Source: Flavobacterium shii (GTDB lineage Bacteria > Bacteroidota > Bacteroidia > Flavobacteriales > Flavobacteriaceae). Taken from it: DNA of 64,000 nucleotides. The stretch is taken from contig NZ_JAOZEW010000001.1 of assembly GCF_025847235.1 (NCBI RefSeq), positions 186,001 through 250,000 on the forward strand, given 5' to 3'. The position numbers and the translations under genes were made by a program. Positions 33,973-42,740 of the stretch are shown here, one piece after another. Position 1 is the first letter of the stretch. Each line of letters opens with the position of its first letter. The notes beneath the pieces were generated by a model that saw only the letters and a program-made list of their open reading frames with translations, was not told where the DNA came from and ran no database searches.

Positions 33973-35091
33973 ATGAGAATTTTAAAATATATATTCCTTT
34001 TATTATTATTAAGTTTAGTCTCATTAACTGTATTTGTTGCCACTCAAAAAGGTGATTTTATAGTAGAAAGAAGCAAGGTTATCAAGACACAACGTGTACC
34101 GCTATTTAATTTTGTGAATGACTATAGAAACTGGGAAGATTTTGGTTCTTGGGTTGTAGAAGATCCTACTATGAAAGTAGTATATCCGGCAAATACTTCA
34201 GGCTTAAATTCTTCTTTCTCATGGCAAGGTAATGATGGTGGTGGAAACATGAAAACTACAGCTATAACCGATACTCAAACCATTAGCCAAAAAATGGATT
34301 TTGACGGAACTACGGCAGATGTTTCATGGGTTTTTAAAGATACTCTTGGCGGAACAAAAGTTACCTGGAAATCTAAGGGGACAATGAGTTTTGCTTTCAA
34401 AATATATTCGGCATTAAATGGTGGAGCCGATAAAGTAATTGGTACAATGTATGAAAAAAGTTTGGCGAACCTGGATAAAATACTGGTTTATGAAACTAAT
34501 ACATTTGACATAAAAGTAGATGGAGTTGTAAAAAAATTAGAGACATTTTACATCAACCAGTCCTTTACAAGTGAAATTGCAAAAATCGCAAAAAACGTTA
34601 GAGTTGTTGTTCCTCAATTAATTGCATTTTGCGAAGCTAATGGCATTGAAACCAACGGAAAACCATTTGTAATATACCACACATATGATACTACAAGCGG
34701 ATTAGCCAAAATATCTATTTGTATTCCTATCAAAAAAGAAATATTTACAAGTTCGGGAAGCGATATCCTAACAGGGAAATTAGAACCATTTGAAGCTGTA
34801 AAAACTACCTTAAAAGGGGATTACTCTCATACGAAACAAGCTGTTGAAAAATCGACAGCATATATCAATAATCAAAAAATATCCCCAGACCTTACATGGT
34901 CACACCTTGAAATATATACGGTAGGAAAATCAGAGATTGCAAATCCATCAAAATGGGTTACAGAAATCTATTATCCTATAAAACCAAAAGCAGTTCCTGT
35001 AGAGAAACAAGCCGTTTATACTCCTAAAACAGAAACTACTACTCCAACTCACACACCTCCTCCTGTTAAACAAGAGGAATCAGAATTTTAA
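33973..35091 (+). CDS. Membrane-anchored SRPBCC / GyrI-like effector-binding protein
   Basis: 372 residues: N-terminal membrane anchor (LKYIFLLLLLSLVSLTVFVA), an SRPBCC (polyketide-cyclase-like) domain about 30-170 (VERSKVIKTQRVPLFNFVNDYRNWEDFGSW ... VTWKSKGTMSF), then a GyrI-like/AraC-effector-binding domain about 175-335 (VRVVVPQLIAFCEANGIE ... FEAVKTTLKGDYSHTKQAVEKS ... WVTEIYYPIKP), and a Pro/Thr-rich tail. Both domains are hydrophobic-ligand binding folds, so it may bind a small molecule at the inner membrane face; the ligand is unknown. It lies 64 bases before the sigma-factor gene on the same strand but a link is not proven. Confidence 0.75.
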   Translation: MRILKYIFLLLLLSLVSLTVFVATQKGDFIVERSKVIKTQRVPLFNFVNDYRNWEDFGSWVVEDPTMKVVYPANTSGLNSSFSWQGNDGGGNMKTTAITDTQTISQKMDFDGTTADVSWVFKDTLGGTKVTWKSKGTMSFAFKIYSALNGGADKVIGTMYEKSLANLDKILVYETNTFDIKVDGVVKKLETFYINQSFTSEIAKIAKNVRVVVPQLIAFCEANGIETNGKPFVIYHTYDTTSGLAKISICIPIKKEIFTSSGSDILTGKLEPFEAVKTTLKGDYSHTKQAVEKSTAYINNQKISPDLTWSHLEIYTVGKSEIANPSKWVTEIYYPIKPKAVPVEKQAVYTPKTETTTPTHTPPPVKQEESEF

Positions 35092-35155
35092 ATTTCGAAA
35101 GAGAGATTAAACCTTTTCGATTTATTGTATTCTAAGCTTATATAAATTAGAAAAT

Positions 35156-35698
35156 TTGACAGACGAAAAGGTATTTATACAAGAGTTAATGGATCCAAAA
35201 ACGCAAAATACCGCGTTTCAAACACTTGTATCTAATTACCAGAAACCGTTGTACAATCATATTCGAAATATTGTTTTGAATCATGATGATACGGACGATG
35301 TTTTACAAAATACATTTGTGAAAGTTTTTAGATATCTAAGCAAATTTAAAGGAGATAGTAAACTTTTTTCTTGGGTATATCGCATTGCTACCAATGAAGC
35401 TTTGACTTTTTTAAGTCAGAAAGCAAAATTAAACGGAGTAACCTCTGAGGCTTTACAAAATAAAACTATTGATAATCTCCAAACCGATGCTTATTTTGAC
35501 GGAAATGAAATTCAGTTAAAATTACAAAAAGCTATAGTTACGCTTCCAGAGAAACAGCAATTAGTTTTCAAGATGAAATATTTCCAAGAATTAAAATATG
35601 AAGAAATATCCGAAATATTGGGTACTTCTGTTGGCGCATTAAAGGCATCGTATCATCATGCAGTAAAAAAAATAGAAGCTCATGTTACATCCAATTAA
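35156..35698 (+). CDS. ECF-type RNA polymerase sigma factor
   Basis: 180 residues with TTG at 35156 as start (MTDEKVFIQELMDPKTQ); the next ATG (35189) would remove part of the first helix of region 2. Region 2: NYQKPLYNHIRNIVLNHDDTDDVLQNTFVKVFRYLSKF ... LFSWVYRIATNEAL. Region 4: LPEKQQLVFKMKYFQELKYEEISEILGTSVGALKASYHHAVKKIE. It directs transcription of an envelope- or stress-related regulon. It is followed by a single-span protein and a secreted helical protein, the usual sigma / anti-sigma / sensor trio of Flavobacteria. Confidence 0.92.
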   Translation: MTDEKVFIQELMDPKTQNTAFQTLVSNYQKPLYNHIRNIVLNHDDTDDVLQNTFVKVFRYLSKFKGDSKLFSWVYRIATNEALTFLSQKAKLNGVTSEALQNKTIDNLQTDAYFDGNEIQLKLQKAIVTLPEKQQLVFKMKYFQELKYEEISEILGTSVGALKASYHHAVKKIEAHVTSN

Positions 35699-35731
35699 AC
35701 CTTTTACAACTAATAAAGTCTTACATACATT

Positions 35732-36145
35732 ATGAAAGCATTTAAATTACAAAACGAACCTAAAATAGAAACTGGATTTAAAACTCCGGATCATTACTTT
35801 GAAAATTTCTCTACAAATTTATTGGAGAAATTGCCACAAAATGAACCCAAAACAATTTCTTTATTTTCAAGAAATAGAAAAACATTCATGGCAGTTGCAG
35901 CAGTACTTGTAATTGCATTAACGGTTCCGATAGTAAATAAATATATCACAAAATCAAAAGAACTTGACGAAGCAACTCTGGAAAGCTATTTATCATATCA
36001 ATCTAATTTGAATCAATATGATTTGATTCACGAATTAGATGCTAACGACATTCAAGATTTGGATCAGAATATTGCTTTAGGAGATGATGCCATAGAAGAT
36101 GTTTTGGCAACAAACCCAAATTTTGAACATCTTATTTTAGAATAA
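35732..36145 (+). CDS. Probable anti-sigma factor, single-span membrane protein
   Basis: 137 residues. The first ~50 residues are cytosolic (KIETGFKTPDHYFENFSTNLLEKLP, a short motif shared by such proteins in this phylum), one membrane span follows (FMAVAAVLVIALTVPIVNKYI, about 51-71), and the remaining acidic ~65 residues are periplasmic (LDANDIQDLDQNIALGDDAIED). Size, topology and its place 33 bases after the sigma gene suggest it holds the sigma factor at the membrane. No zinc-binding anti-sigma motif is present, so this rests mainly on context. Confidence 0.7.
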   Translation: MKAFKLQNEPKIETGFKTPDHYFENFSTNLLEKLPQNEPKTISLFSRNRKTFMAVAAVLVIALTVPIVNKYITKSKELDEATLESYLSYQSNLNQYDLIHELDANDIQDLDQNIALGDDAIEDVLATNPNFEHLILE

Positions 36146-36164
36146 AACCACAATTACAATAAAA

Positions 36165-36632
36165 ATGATGCAGATGAAAATAAAAAACGTACTTCCGATA
36201 TTTCTATTCCTTATCACATTACCATTTTACGCTCAAAACGAAAAAATGGATGAGAAAAGAGAAAAAATAAAAGCATACAAAGTTTTTTTCCTAACAACCG
36301 AATTGGAATTAACATCGACTGAATCCGAAAAATTCTGGCCAATATACAATGCTTACGATGACAAACAATTTGAATTAAGACATCAAAAAATGAAATCGTA
36401 TACGAAAAAGATAAACGATGAAAGTTTCAAAAGTATGTCCGAAAAAGATGCTGCTACTCTTCTTTCTCAAATGGAAAGTACCGATGAAGAATTATATCTC
36501 TTACGCAAAAAGTATATGACAAACTTAAAGAAAATACTTCCTGCGAAGAAAATCATAATCCTTCGAAAATCCGAAGATGATTTCAATCGTAAACTATTAC
36601 ATCAATATCGTGATAAAGCAGGTAAAAATTAA
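36165..36632 (+). CDS. Periplasmic sensor-like helical protein of the sigma operon
   Basis: 155 residues with a signal peptide ending LPFYAQ, then a helical hairpin body: KIKAYKVFFLTTELELTSTESEKFWPIYNAYDDKQFELR ... LRKKYMTNLKKILPAKKIIILRKSEDDFNRKLL. The ELxLTxxExxKFWPIYN motif is typical of the Spy/CnrX-like group encoded after ECF sigma factors in Bacteroidota. By analogy with CnrX it may sense metals or misfolded protein and signal to the anti-sigma protein. The start could be Met 1, 2 or 4. Terminator follows. Confidence 0.8.
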   Translation: MMQMKIKNVLPIFLFLITLPFYAQNEKMDEKREKIKAYKVFFLTTELELTSTESEKFWPIYNAYDDKQFELRHQKMKSYTKKINDESFKSMSEKDAATLLSQMESTDEELYLLRKKYMTNLKKILPAKKIIILRKSEDDFNRKLLHQYRDKAGKN

Positions 36633-36657
36633 ATCCTTCTAAACAATAACAACAGCG

Positions 36658-36702
36658 GAGAACCCTTTATAATAATTACTTTATTATTTAGGGTTCTCAC
36701 TT
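36658..36702. terminator. Bidirectional terminator
   Basis: GAGAACCCT / AGGGTTCTC with additional pairing AATAAT/ATTATT inside, followed by ACTTTTT. Lies between convergent genes and overlaps the last codon of the minus-strand gene. Confidence 0.75.
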
Positions 36703-37752
36703 TTTAAAATGAATCATAACCATTTTATTATGACCTGTAGCAATTGCAGTATTTGAATTCATAAAACGTATTGTAAAAAAACTTGAGTCTGTAGATAATT
36801 GTTTCCACGTATTCCCTCCATCGGCAGAGTAATGCAATCCTAAAGTCCCTACTACTACCAATTCTTTTCCGTTACTTTTAGGTATATATTGTACACAAGA
36901 AGCATATCCAAAACCTGAATCCTGAGCTATTAAATCCCAAGTTTTACCACCATCTTTTGTGATTGCTTTATTATTCGAATTTTTCTCAGGAAGTTCATAA
37001 TCCCCTCCAGCAATAAATCCGTTTTTTGAGTCATAAAAATCGGCTGTAAAAATTCCCGTCATTGTTTTTCCTTGTACAATTGGCGTTTCTGAAATTTTCC
37101 AGGTTTTACCTTTATCTGATGAATAAAAAACCCTAGCCTTTTTTCCTCCAGAAACCAACCAGGTATCTTTTCCTTTTATAACAATATTAGTATTGCTTGC
37201 TGCAAAAGCCGCTTCTCCTTTGGCCATTGTAGGCAATTGATCTGATAATATTTTAACCCAAGTATTCCCTCCATCTCTTGTTATCAATACCGAAAAACTA
37301 TCTTCGGTAGGATCTCCAATAGCAATTCCTTCATTATCATTCCAAAATTGCATGCTATCATAAAACACTTTTACATTAACCTCTTTATAGACTAATTTTG
37401 TTTTTTGAGTTTTTTTCGAAACCTGATAAAGCAAAGCTGGATTCCCTACACTCATCAAAAAAATATTTTTTGATGTTTGGGCAATACTTCTAAACTCCAA
37501 TTTTAATGTATCCTTATAAATATGCTCAACATATTTCACTTTATCCTTTAAATCATAATATCCAAATCGTGAATTATCAGCTCCAAACCACACTTTGTTT
37601 TTATCAATTACTATCGCTCTAATACTTATTTTATCCTGAAACAACGTATCAATTACTATTGACTGAAAACCTTTGCCAGATGCTTTATAATCCACTGTCT
37701 GACAACGCATAACAAAACTAAAAAAACAAAAAAAGAGTACTAATTTTTTCAT
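36697..37752 (-). CDS. Secreted YCF48/BNR-type beta-propeller protein
   Basis: 351 residues, exported (FCFFSFVMRCQ). Four Asp-box (BNR) repeats stand out: TRDGGNTWVK, SSDKGKTWKI, TKDGGKTWDL and SADGGNTWKQ, together with NSNTAIATGHN and MQFWNDNEGIAIGDP. These are structural turns of a sialidase-like or YCF48-like propeller; sialidase catalytic residues (Arg triad) are not apparent, so the protein is probably binding or assembly-related. Databases often call it oxidoreductase, for which I see no motif. Single gene convergent with the sigma operon. Confidence 0.75.
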   Translation of the reverse strand: MKKLVLFFCFFSFVMRCQTVDYKASGKGFQSIVIDTLFQDKISIRAIVIDKNKVWFGADNSRFGYYDLKDKVKYVEHIYKDTLKLEFRSIAQTSKNIFLMSVGNPALLYQVSKKTQKTKLVYKEVNVKVFYDSMQFWNDNEGIAIGDPTEDSFSVLITRDGGNTWVKILSDQLPTMAKGEAAFAASNTNIVIKGKDTWLVSGGKKARVFYSSDKGKTWKISETPIVQGKTMTGIFTADFYDSKNGFIAGGDYELPEKNSNNKAITKDGGKTWDLIAQDSGFGYASCVQYIPKSNGKELVVVGTLGLHYSADGGNTWKQLSTDSSFFTIRFMNSNTAIATGHNKMVMIHFKK

Positions 37753-37868
37753 AATATTTTAAAATTTTTATGCTAAAATACAATTATTTACATAAAATCA
37801 AAGCCCTGTATATTTTTTGTGGCACAGTAATTGGATAATTCAAAACAACAATATTAATACGTTACAAC

Positions 37869-39203
37869 ATGAAAACGAAAATACTTTTAATAGGTCTACT
37901 TACTTTAGGGTTTGCAACAATGCAAGCTCAAGCTGGAGCTACTGTATATGCTAAAAATTCTGACATTAGTGATAATTTAGATTTAAGAGCTGTAGCTTCT
38001 ATTTTTGGGGAATCTGCAAATCTTCAGGATTTTGAAAGAAGATTGAATGAACCAAAATATCAAATTTCTAATTTGGATTTAAATAATGATAATCAAGTAG
38101 ATTATTTGCGTGTAATCGAAAGTGTAGAAAACAGAACTCACGTAATCATCATACAAGCTGTACTTGACCGTGATGTTTACCAAGATGTTGCAACAATTGA
38201 TCTTGAAAGAGATTCTTTTAACAAAGTACACATTCAAGTTGTAGGAAATGATTTTATTTACGGTCAAAATTATATATACGAACCTGTTTACACTGTTACA
38301 CCGGTAATTTATACTTCATTCTGGGTTACAAACTATCGTCCTTACTATTCAAGCTGGACATGGAATTATTACCCAACTTATTATACAGCATGGAGACCTT
38401 ACCCTGTTTACAGATACAGAAACAATGTTAATGTGTGTATCAATTTAAGCAACAACCGTTACAATTATGTAAATTCCAGAAGAAGTAATACTGCTGTTGT
38501 GATATACAATTCTAACCGTACTTACGGATATGAAAGACGAAATCCTAATAATGGTTTTGCACAACGTAATAGTAGTGTTAATAATAGATACGAATTAGAT
38601 CAAAGACGTGTAGCCAGTAGAGACATAAACAGAAGAGGGAACAATGATTACTCAACAAACAGATCTACTGATAGAACTGTAAATACAAATAGAGATTATA
38701 CTCAAAACAGAACGAGTTCTTCGACAGATAATACTACTGTAAGACCAAGTCGTGATTATTCTCAAAACAGAACAAGTCCATCAACAGATAATACTACTGT
38801 AAGACCAAGTCGTGATTATTCTCAAAACAGATCAACCTCAACAGGAACACCTGCACAAAGAACAGAAACCTCAAGAGATTACGGTCAAAATAGAGGAAAT
38901 ACAACTCAAAGAGCTGATGTTTCCAGAGATTATGGTCAAAATAGATCAAGTTCCCCTGTAGTAACACCTGCACAAAGAACAGAATCTACTAGAGACTATA
39001 GTCAAAATAGAGGAAATAATTCAAGAGATTATGCTACACAAAGAACAGAATCTCCAAGAGTAAATACTGAAAACAGATCAAGTTCTGCAAGAACTTCATC
39101 TCCACAAAATTCTGATAATCAAAGATCCGGTTCTGCTTCTAGAGGCGATTCAAGCCCGAGAGAGAATAGTTCTACTTCTAGAAGTAACAACCGTAGAATT
39201 TAA
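37869..39203 (+). CDS. Secreted Tyr-rich protein with RDYxQNR repeats
   Basis: 444 residues. Signal peptide MKTKILLIGLLTLGFATMQAQA; a globular part about 25-130 with an EF-hand/dockerin-like loop DLNNDNQVDYLRV (about 75-87); a Tyr/Trp-rich part 135-215 (WVTNYRPYYSSWTWNYYPTYYTAWRPYP); then a low-complexity Ser/Thr/Arg/Asn region to the end, with at least six RDYxQNR units (RDYTQNR, RDYSQNR, RDYGQNR). The tail is basic and disordered, so it may bind acidic polysaccharide or nucleic acid in the matrix; this is a guess. No type IX sorting domain. A terminator follows. Confidence 0.75.
   Translation: MKTKILLIGLLTLGFATMQAQAGATVYAKNSDISDNLDLRAVASIFGESANLQDFERRLNEPKYQISNLDLNNDNQVDYLRVIESVENRTHVIIIQAVLDRDVYQDVATIDLERDSFNKVHIQVVGNDFIYGQNYIYEPVYTVTPVIYTSFWVTNYRPYYSSWTWNYYPTYYTAWRPYPVYRYRNNVNVCINLSNNRYNYVNSRRSNTAVVIYNSNRTYGYERRNPNNGFAQRNSSVNNRYELDQRRVASRDINRRGNNDYSTNRSTDRTVNTNRDYTQNRTSSSTDNTTVRPSRDYSQNRTSPSTDNTTVRPSRDYSQNRSTSTGTPAQRTETSRDYGQNRGNTTQRADVSRDYGQNRSSSPVVTPAQRTESTRDYSQNRGNNSRDYATQRTESPRVNTENRSSSARTSSPQNSDNQRSGSASRGDSSPRENSSTSRSNNRRI
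38700..38819 (+). repeat. 60-bp in-frame tandem repeat
   Basis: Two near-identical 60-base units (20 codons each, containing ACAGATAATACTACTGTAAG) followed by a partial third, inside the RDYxQNR region of the preceding gene. The period is a multiple of three, so copy changes keep the frame. Confidence 0.8.
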
Positions 39204-39232
39204 TTTTAATATCCATATTAAAATTAAAAAGA

Positions 39233-39262
39233 AAAACACGATTTAACGATCGTGTTTTTTTT
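39233..39262 (+). terminator. Terminator after the repeat-rich gene
   Basis: AAAAACACGAT / ATCGTGTTTTTTTT stem and T-run 30 bases after the stop. Confidence 0.85.
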
Positions 39263-39280
39263 ATCTTTAATTATTTATAA

Positions 39281-39314
39281 TTTGATGTTAATTTGTTTTA
39301 AAACAGTAAATTTG
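39281..39314 (+). promoter_or_regulatory. Promoter of kup
   Basis: TTTG at 39281-39284 and TAAATTTG at 39307-39314 with a 22-base spacer form a full Bacteroidota promoter (-33 TTTG, -7 TAnnTTTG), about 30 bases before the ATG. Confidence 0.55.
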
Positions 39315-39342
39315 ACGCGACTTTTATAAAATTAAAAATTAA

Positions 39343-41301
39343 ATGAGCGCATCACACAAGAACTTACATAGTAAGTTAACTTTAGGAGGTTTATTAATCA
39401 CATTAGGAATTATTTACGGTGATATAGGTACCTCTCCTTTATATGTAATGAAAGCCATCCTTGGTAAACATATAATTGATGCAGATATAGTTTTAGGCGG
39501 AATTTCATGTGTCTTCTGGACACTTACACTTCAAACAACTATAAAATATGTACTTATCACTCTAAGTGCAGACAATCATGGAGAAGGTGGGATTTTTGCA
39601 TTATATGCATTAGTCAAAAAAACTAAAATAAAATGGTTAATTGTTCCTGCAATAATTGGGGGAAGTGCTTTACTTGCCGATGGTATTATTACACCACCAA
39701 TCTCAGTTTCTTCGGCAGTAGAAGGTATTAAAACCTATTATCCAGAAATAAATACTGTTCCAATTGTTATAGCAATCTTATTTGTCTTATTTACAATTCA
39801 ACAATTTGGAACAAAATTAGTGGGTAAATTTTTTGCTCCAATGATGCTAATCTGGTTTACGATGCTAGGTGTTTTGGGAGTTATACAAATTGTACATCAT
39901 CCCGAAGTTTTTAAAGCGATAAATCCTTATTACGCGTATCATTTACTATCTATACATCCCGATGGTTTCTTTGTATTGGGGTTTGTTTTCTTATGTACCA
40001 CTGGTGCCGAGGCTTTATATTCGGACATGGGACACTGCGGAAGAAAAAACATTCGTATAAGCTGGATATTTGTTAAATCGGCATTGGTTCTAAACTATTT
40101 CGGTCAGGCTGCATTTCTTATTCACCATGAAGGTCAAACTTTACAAGGTTTAGGCGGTAATGGAAATCCATTTTATTTAATCATGGCCGATTGGTTCCAA
40201 CCTATCGGAATTGTCATAGCAACTCTTGCGGCAGTAATTGCTTCTCAAGCACTTATTAGTGGCTCATTTACATTAATAAATGAAGCCATGAGACTGAATT
40301 TCTGGCCAAAAGTAAAAATAAAATACCCAACCGAATTAAAAGGTCAATTATACATCCCATCTATAAACTGGTTATTATTTATTGGTTGTGTTGGAATCGT
40401 ATTGCACTTTGAGGAATCAGGAAAAATGGAACATGCTTATGGACTAGCAATCATTTTATGTATGATTATGACCACTATTTTGCTTAATTTTTACTTAATC
40501 ATGAAACGAGTAAAATTATACTTCATGGTTCCATTAATTACAATATACTTAGCAATCGAAATTAGTTTCTTAATTGCCAATGTGACTAAGTTTGCCGAAG
40601 GTGGTTATGTAACATTAATTATAGCTGCAGTTCTTATTTCGATTATGACGATTTGGTTCCTTGCTAAGAAAATTAATAAAAACTACACTAAAGTTATCAA
40701 AATTGAAGATTATAAAAAGGTGTTGATGGAATTGAGCGAGGATTTATCTATTCCAAAATATGCAACACATTTAGTTTATATGACTAATGCTAGTCGTGTA
40801 GATGAACTTGAGGAGAAAGTTATTTATTCTATTTTGCAAAAGCGTCCAAAAAGAGCCGATATATATTGGTTTGTACACGTCAATATTTTAACTGAACCTT
40901 ATAAAACTCAATATAAAGTAACCGAAATTGCTAAAGACGACATCTATAGAGTCGATTTTAATTTAGGATTTAGAGAGCCTACCAAAATCAACTTAATGTT
41001 TAGAGAAGTTATTCGTGACATGGTAAAAAAAGGAGAAGTTGATATTACCAGTAGATATGAGTCATTGAATAAAAATAATATTATTGGAGATTTCAAATTC
41101 GTATTGTCTGAGAAATTCCTTTCTAATGATAATGATTTAAGATGGCATGAAAATATTATTATGAACTCTTATTTCTTTATCAAAAAACTAAGTCTTTCCG
41201 AAGAACGTGCTTTTGGTCTAGACAGCAGTTCTGTGAAAATAGAAAAATTCCCAATGGTGCTTCATGCTCCGGAAAACATAGGTTTAACGAGAGTTCATTA
41301 A
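39343..41301 (+). CDS. kup: Kup-type potassium uptake transporter
   Basis: 652 residues with about 12 membrane segments in the first ~440 and a cytosolic C-terminal ~200. Family motifs: GIIYGDIGTSPLYVMKAI near 20, GEGGIFALYALVKK near 84, LADGIITPPISVSSAVEG near 110, TTGAEALYSDMGHCGRKNI near 222. It imports K+ with protons at low affinity for potassium limitation or osmotic adjustment. Single gene with its own promoter and terminator. No c-di-AMP or Trk/Kdp system genes are adjacent. Confidence 0.94.
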   Translation: MSASHKNLHSKLTLGGLLITLGIIYGDIGTSPLYVMKAILGKHIIDADIVLGGISCVFWTLTLQTTIKYVLITLSADNHGEGGIFALYALVKKTKIKWLIVPAIIGGSALLADGIITPPISVSSAVEGIKTYYPEINTVPIVIAILFVLFTIQQFGTKLVGKFFAPMMLIWFTMLGVLGVIQIVHHPEVFKAINPYYAYHLLSIHPDGFFVLGFVFLCTTGAEALYSDMGHCGRKNIRISWIFVKSALVLNYFGQAAFLIHHEGQTLQGLGGNGNPFYLIMADWFQPIGIVIATLAAVIASQALISGSFTLINEAMRLNFWPKVKIKYPTELKGQLYIPSINWLLFIGCVGIVLHFEESGKMEHAYGLAIILCMIMTTILLNFYLIMKRVKLYFMVPLITIYLAIEISFLIANVTKFAEGGYVTLIIAAVLISIMTIWFLAKKINKNYTKVIKIEDYKKVLMELSEDLSIPKYATHLVYMTNASRVDELEEKVIYSILQKRPKRADIYWFVHVNILTEPYKTQYKVTEIAKDDIYRVDFNLGFREPTKINLMFREVIRDMVKKGEVDITSRYESLNKNNIIGDFKFVLSEKFLSNDNDLRWHENIIMNSYFFIKKLSLSEERAFGLDSSSVKIEKFPMVLHAPENIGLTRVH

Positions 41302-41318
41302 ACTCCAAAACTATTCCA

Positions 41319-41357
41319 AAAAACACTCTTTTAATCTCTAAAGGAGTGTTTTTTTTT
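41319..41357 (+). terminator. Terminator of kup
   Basis: AAACACTCTTTTA / TAAAGGAGTGTTT stem (imperfect) followed by nine T. Confidence 0.8.
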
Positions 41358-41417
41358 GGTTGAAAAATATAAAAAGAACAATCAAAATTAAAAATTTAAC
41401 TTTCAATCAATTAATAG

Positions 41418-41425
41418 TACCTTTG
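41418..41425 (+). promoter_or_regulatory. -7 box of the RsmB-type gene
   Basis: TACCTTTG, full match to TAnnTTTG, 18 bases before the ATG at 41443, implying a very short leader. Confidence 0.45.
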
Positions 41426-41442
41426 CAGCTCAATTATTTAAA

Positions 41443-42675
41443 ATGAGATTACACAGAAATTTAGTTTATACGACCATCGATTCTTTAAATGCAATATTCA
41501 ATGAAGGTGAATATGCAGATAAAGTGGTTGCAAGAGCATTAAAAAAAGACAAGCGTTGGGGAAGTTCTGACAGGAAATTTGTCGCAGAAACGATATACGA
41601 AATAGTTCGTTGGAAAAGATTATACGGTGAAATTGCCGAAGTTAAGGAACCTTTTGACAGAGATAACCTTTGGAGAATGTTCTCGGTATGGGCAGTATTA
41701 AGAGGTTACCCAATCCCAGACTGGCGCCAGCTTGAAGGAGTTCCTGAAAGAAAAATAAAAGGTCGTTTTGACGAGCTTTCTAAAATTAGAGCTATTAAAG
41801 AATCTATTCCAGACTGGATGGATGAATTAGGAGTTAAAGAATTAGGCGAGAAACTTTGGGCTACAGAAATTGCTGCTCAAAACCAACCTGCCAAAGTTAT
41901 ACTTAGAGTAAATACGCTAAAAACTACCAAAGAACAATTGAGAGCAATCTTGATGGATTTAAATATTGAAACAGAATATTTAAAAAATCAACCAGATGCT
42001 TTGGTTCTAAAAGAAAGAGCAAATGTATTCTTAACAGACGCTTTTAAACAAGGTTTCTTTGAGGTTCAGGATGCAAACTCGCAACTTGTAGCTGCATTTC
42101 TTGATGTAAAACCAGGAATGCGTGTAGTAGATACTTGTGCTGGTGCTGGAGGAAAAACATTGCATATTGCTTCTTTGATGGAAAATAAAGGACAATTAAT
42201 TGCAATGGATTTATACGAAAGTAAATTGAAGCAATTAAAATTAAGAGCAAAGCGTAATGGTGCTTTTAATATTGAATACCGTATTATCGACACTACTAAG
42301 GTAATTAAGAAATTACACGAAAAAGCCGATAGAGTTTTAATCGATGCTCCTTGTAGTGGTTTAGGTGTTTTAAAAAGAAACCCTGATGCTAAATGGAAAT
42401 TAAAGCCTGAATTTATCGATAACATTCGTAAAGTTCAAGCAGAGGTTTTAGAGAATTATTCTAAGATTGTAAAACCAGGAGGAAAACTAGTTTATGCTAC
42501 GTGTTCTATATTACCATCTGAAAATCAAGAACAAGTAGAGAAATTCTTAAAAACAGAAATCGGAAAACAATTTACTTTTGTAAAAGACCAAAAAATATTG
42601 GCTTCAGAGTCTGGATTTGATGGTTTTTATATGGCTTTATTAGAGCGTAAAGAGGCTCCAGTTGTAGCTTCATAA
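41443..42675 (+). CDS. RsmB/NOP-family RNA m5C methyltransferase
   Basis: 410 residues. An N-terminal helical (NusB-like) part ~1-140 is followed by the SAM-dependent methylase: FEVQDANSQLVAAFLD, DTCAGAGGKTLHIASLM (SAM site), DAPCSGLGVLKRNPDAKW (motif IV, with the Cys that releases product) and LVYATCSILPSENQEQV (motif VI, the nucleophilic Cys). It methylates C5 of cytosine in RNA, likely rRNA as RsmB or RsmF does; the exact target base cannot be told. Single gene with terminator. Confidence 0.9.
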   Translation: MRLHRNLVYTTIDSLNAIFNEGEYADKVVARALKKDKRWGSSDRKFVAETIYEIVRWKRLYGEIAEVKEPFDRDNLWRMFSVWAVLRGYPIPDWRQLEGVPERKIKGRFDELSKIRAIKESIPDWMDELGVKELGEKLWATEIAAQNQPAKVILRVNTLKTTKEQLRAILMDLNIETEYLKNQPDALVLKERANVFLTDAFKQGFFEVQDANSQLVAAFLDVKPGMRVVDTCAGAGGKTLHIASLMENKGQLIAMDLYESKLKQLKLRAKRNGAFNIEYRIIDTTKVIKKLHEKADRVLIDAPCSGLGVLKRNPDAKWKLKPEFIDNIRKVQAEVLENYSKIVKPGGKLVYATCSILPSENQEQVEKFLKTEIGKQFTFVKDQKILASESGFDGFYMALLERKEAPVVAS

Positions 42676-42697
42676 AACGAATCATTTTATATTAAAG

Positions 42698-42737
42698 AAG
42701 GTTTAACATTGAAAAATCAATGTTAAACCTTTTTTTT
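42698..42737. terminator. Bidirectional terminator
   Basis: AAGGTTTAACATTG / CAATGTTAAACCTT, a 14-bp perfect stem followed by T-run, between convergent genes. Confidence 0.9.
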
Positions 42738-42740
42738 ATT

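Noticed and set aside
36697..37752. Sialidase
   Set aside because: Asp-box repeats are present but they are structural; the Arg triad and catalytic Asp/Tyr/Glu of sialidases are not apparent.
38694..38830. CRISPR-like tandem repeats
   Set aside because: The 60-bp units are direct, spacer-free and in frame inside a coding gene; no cas gene is in the window.
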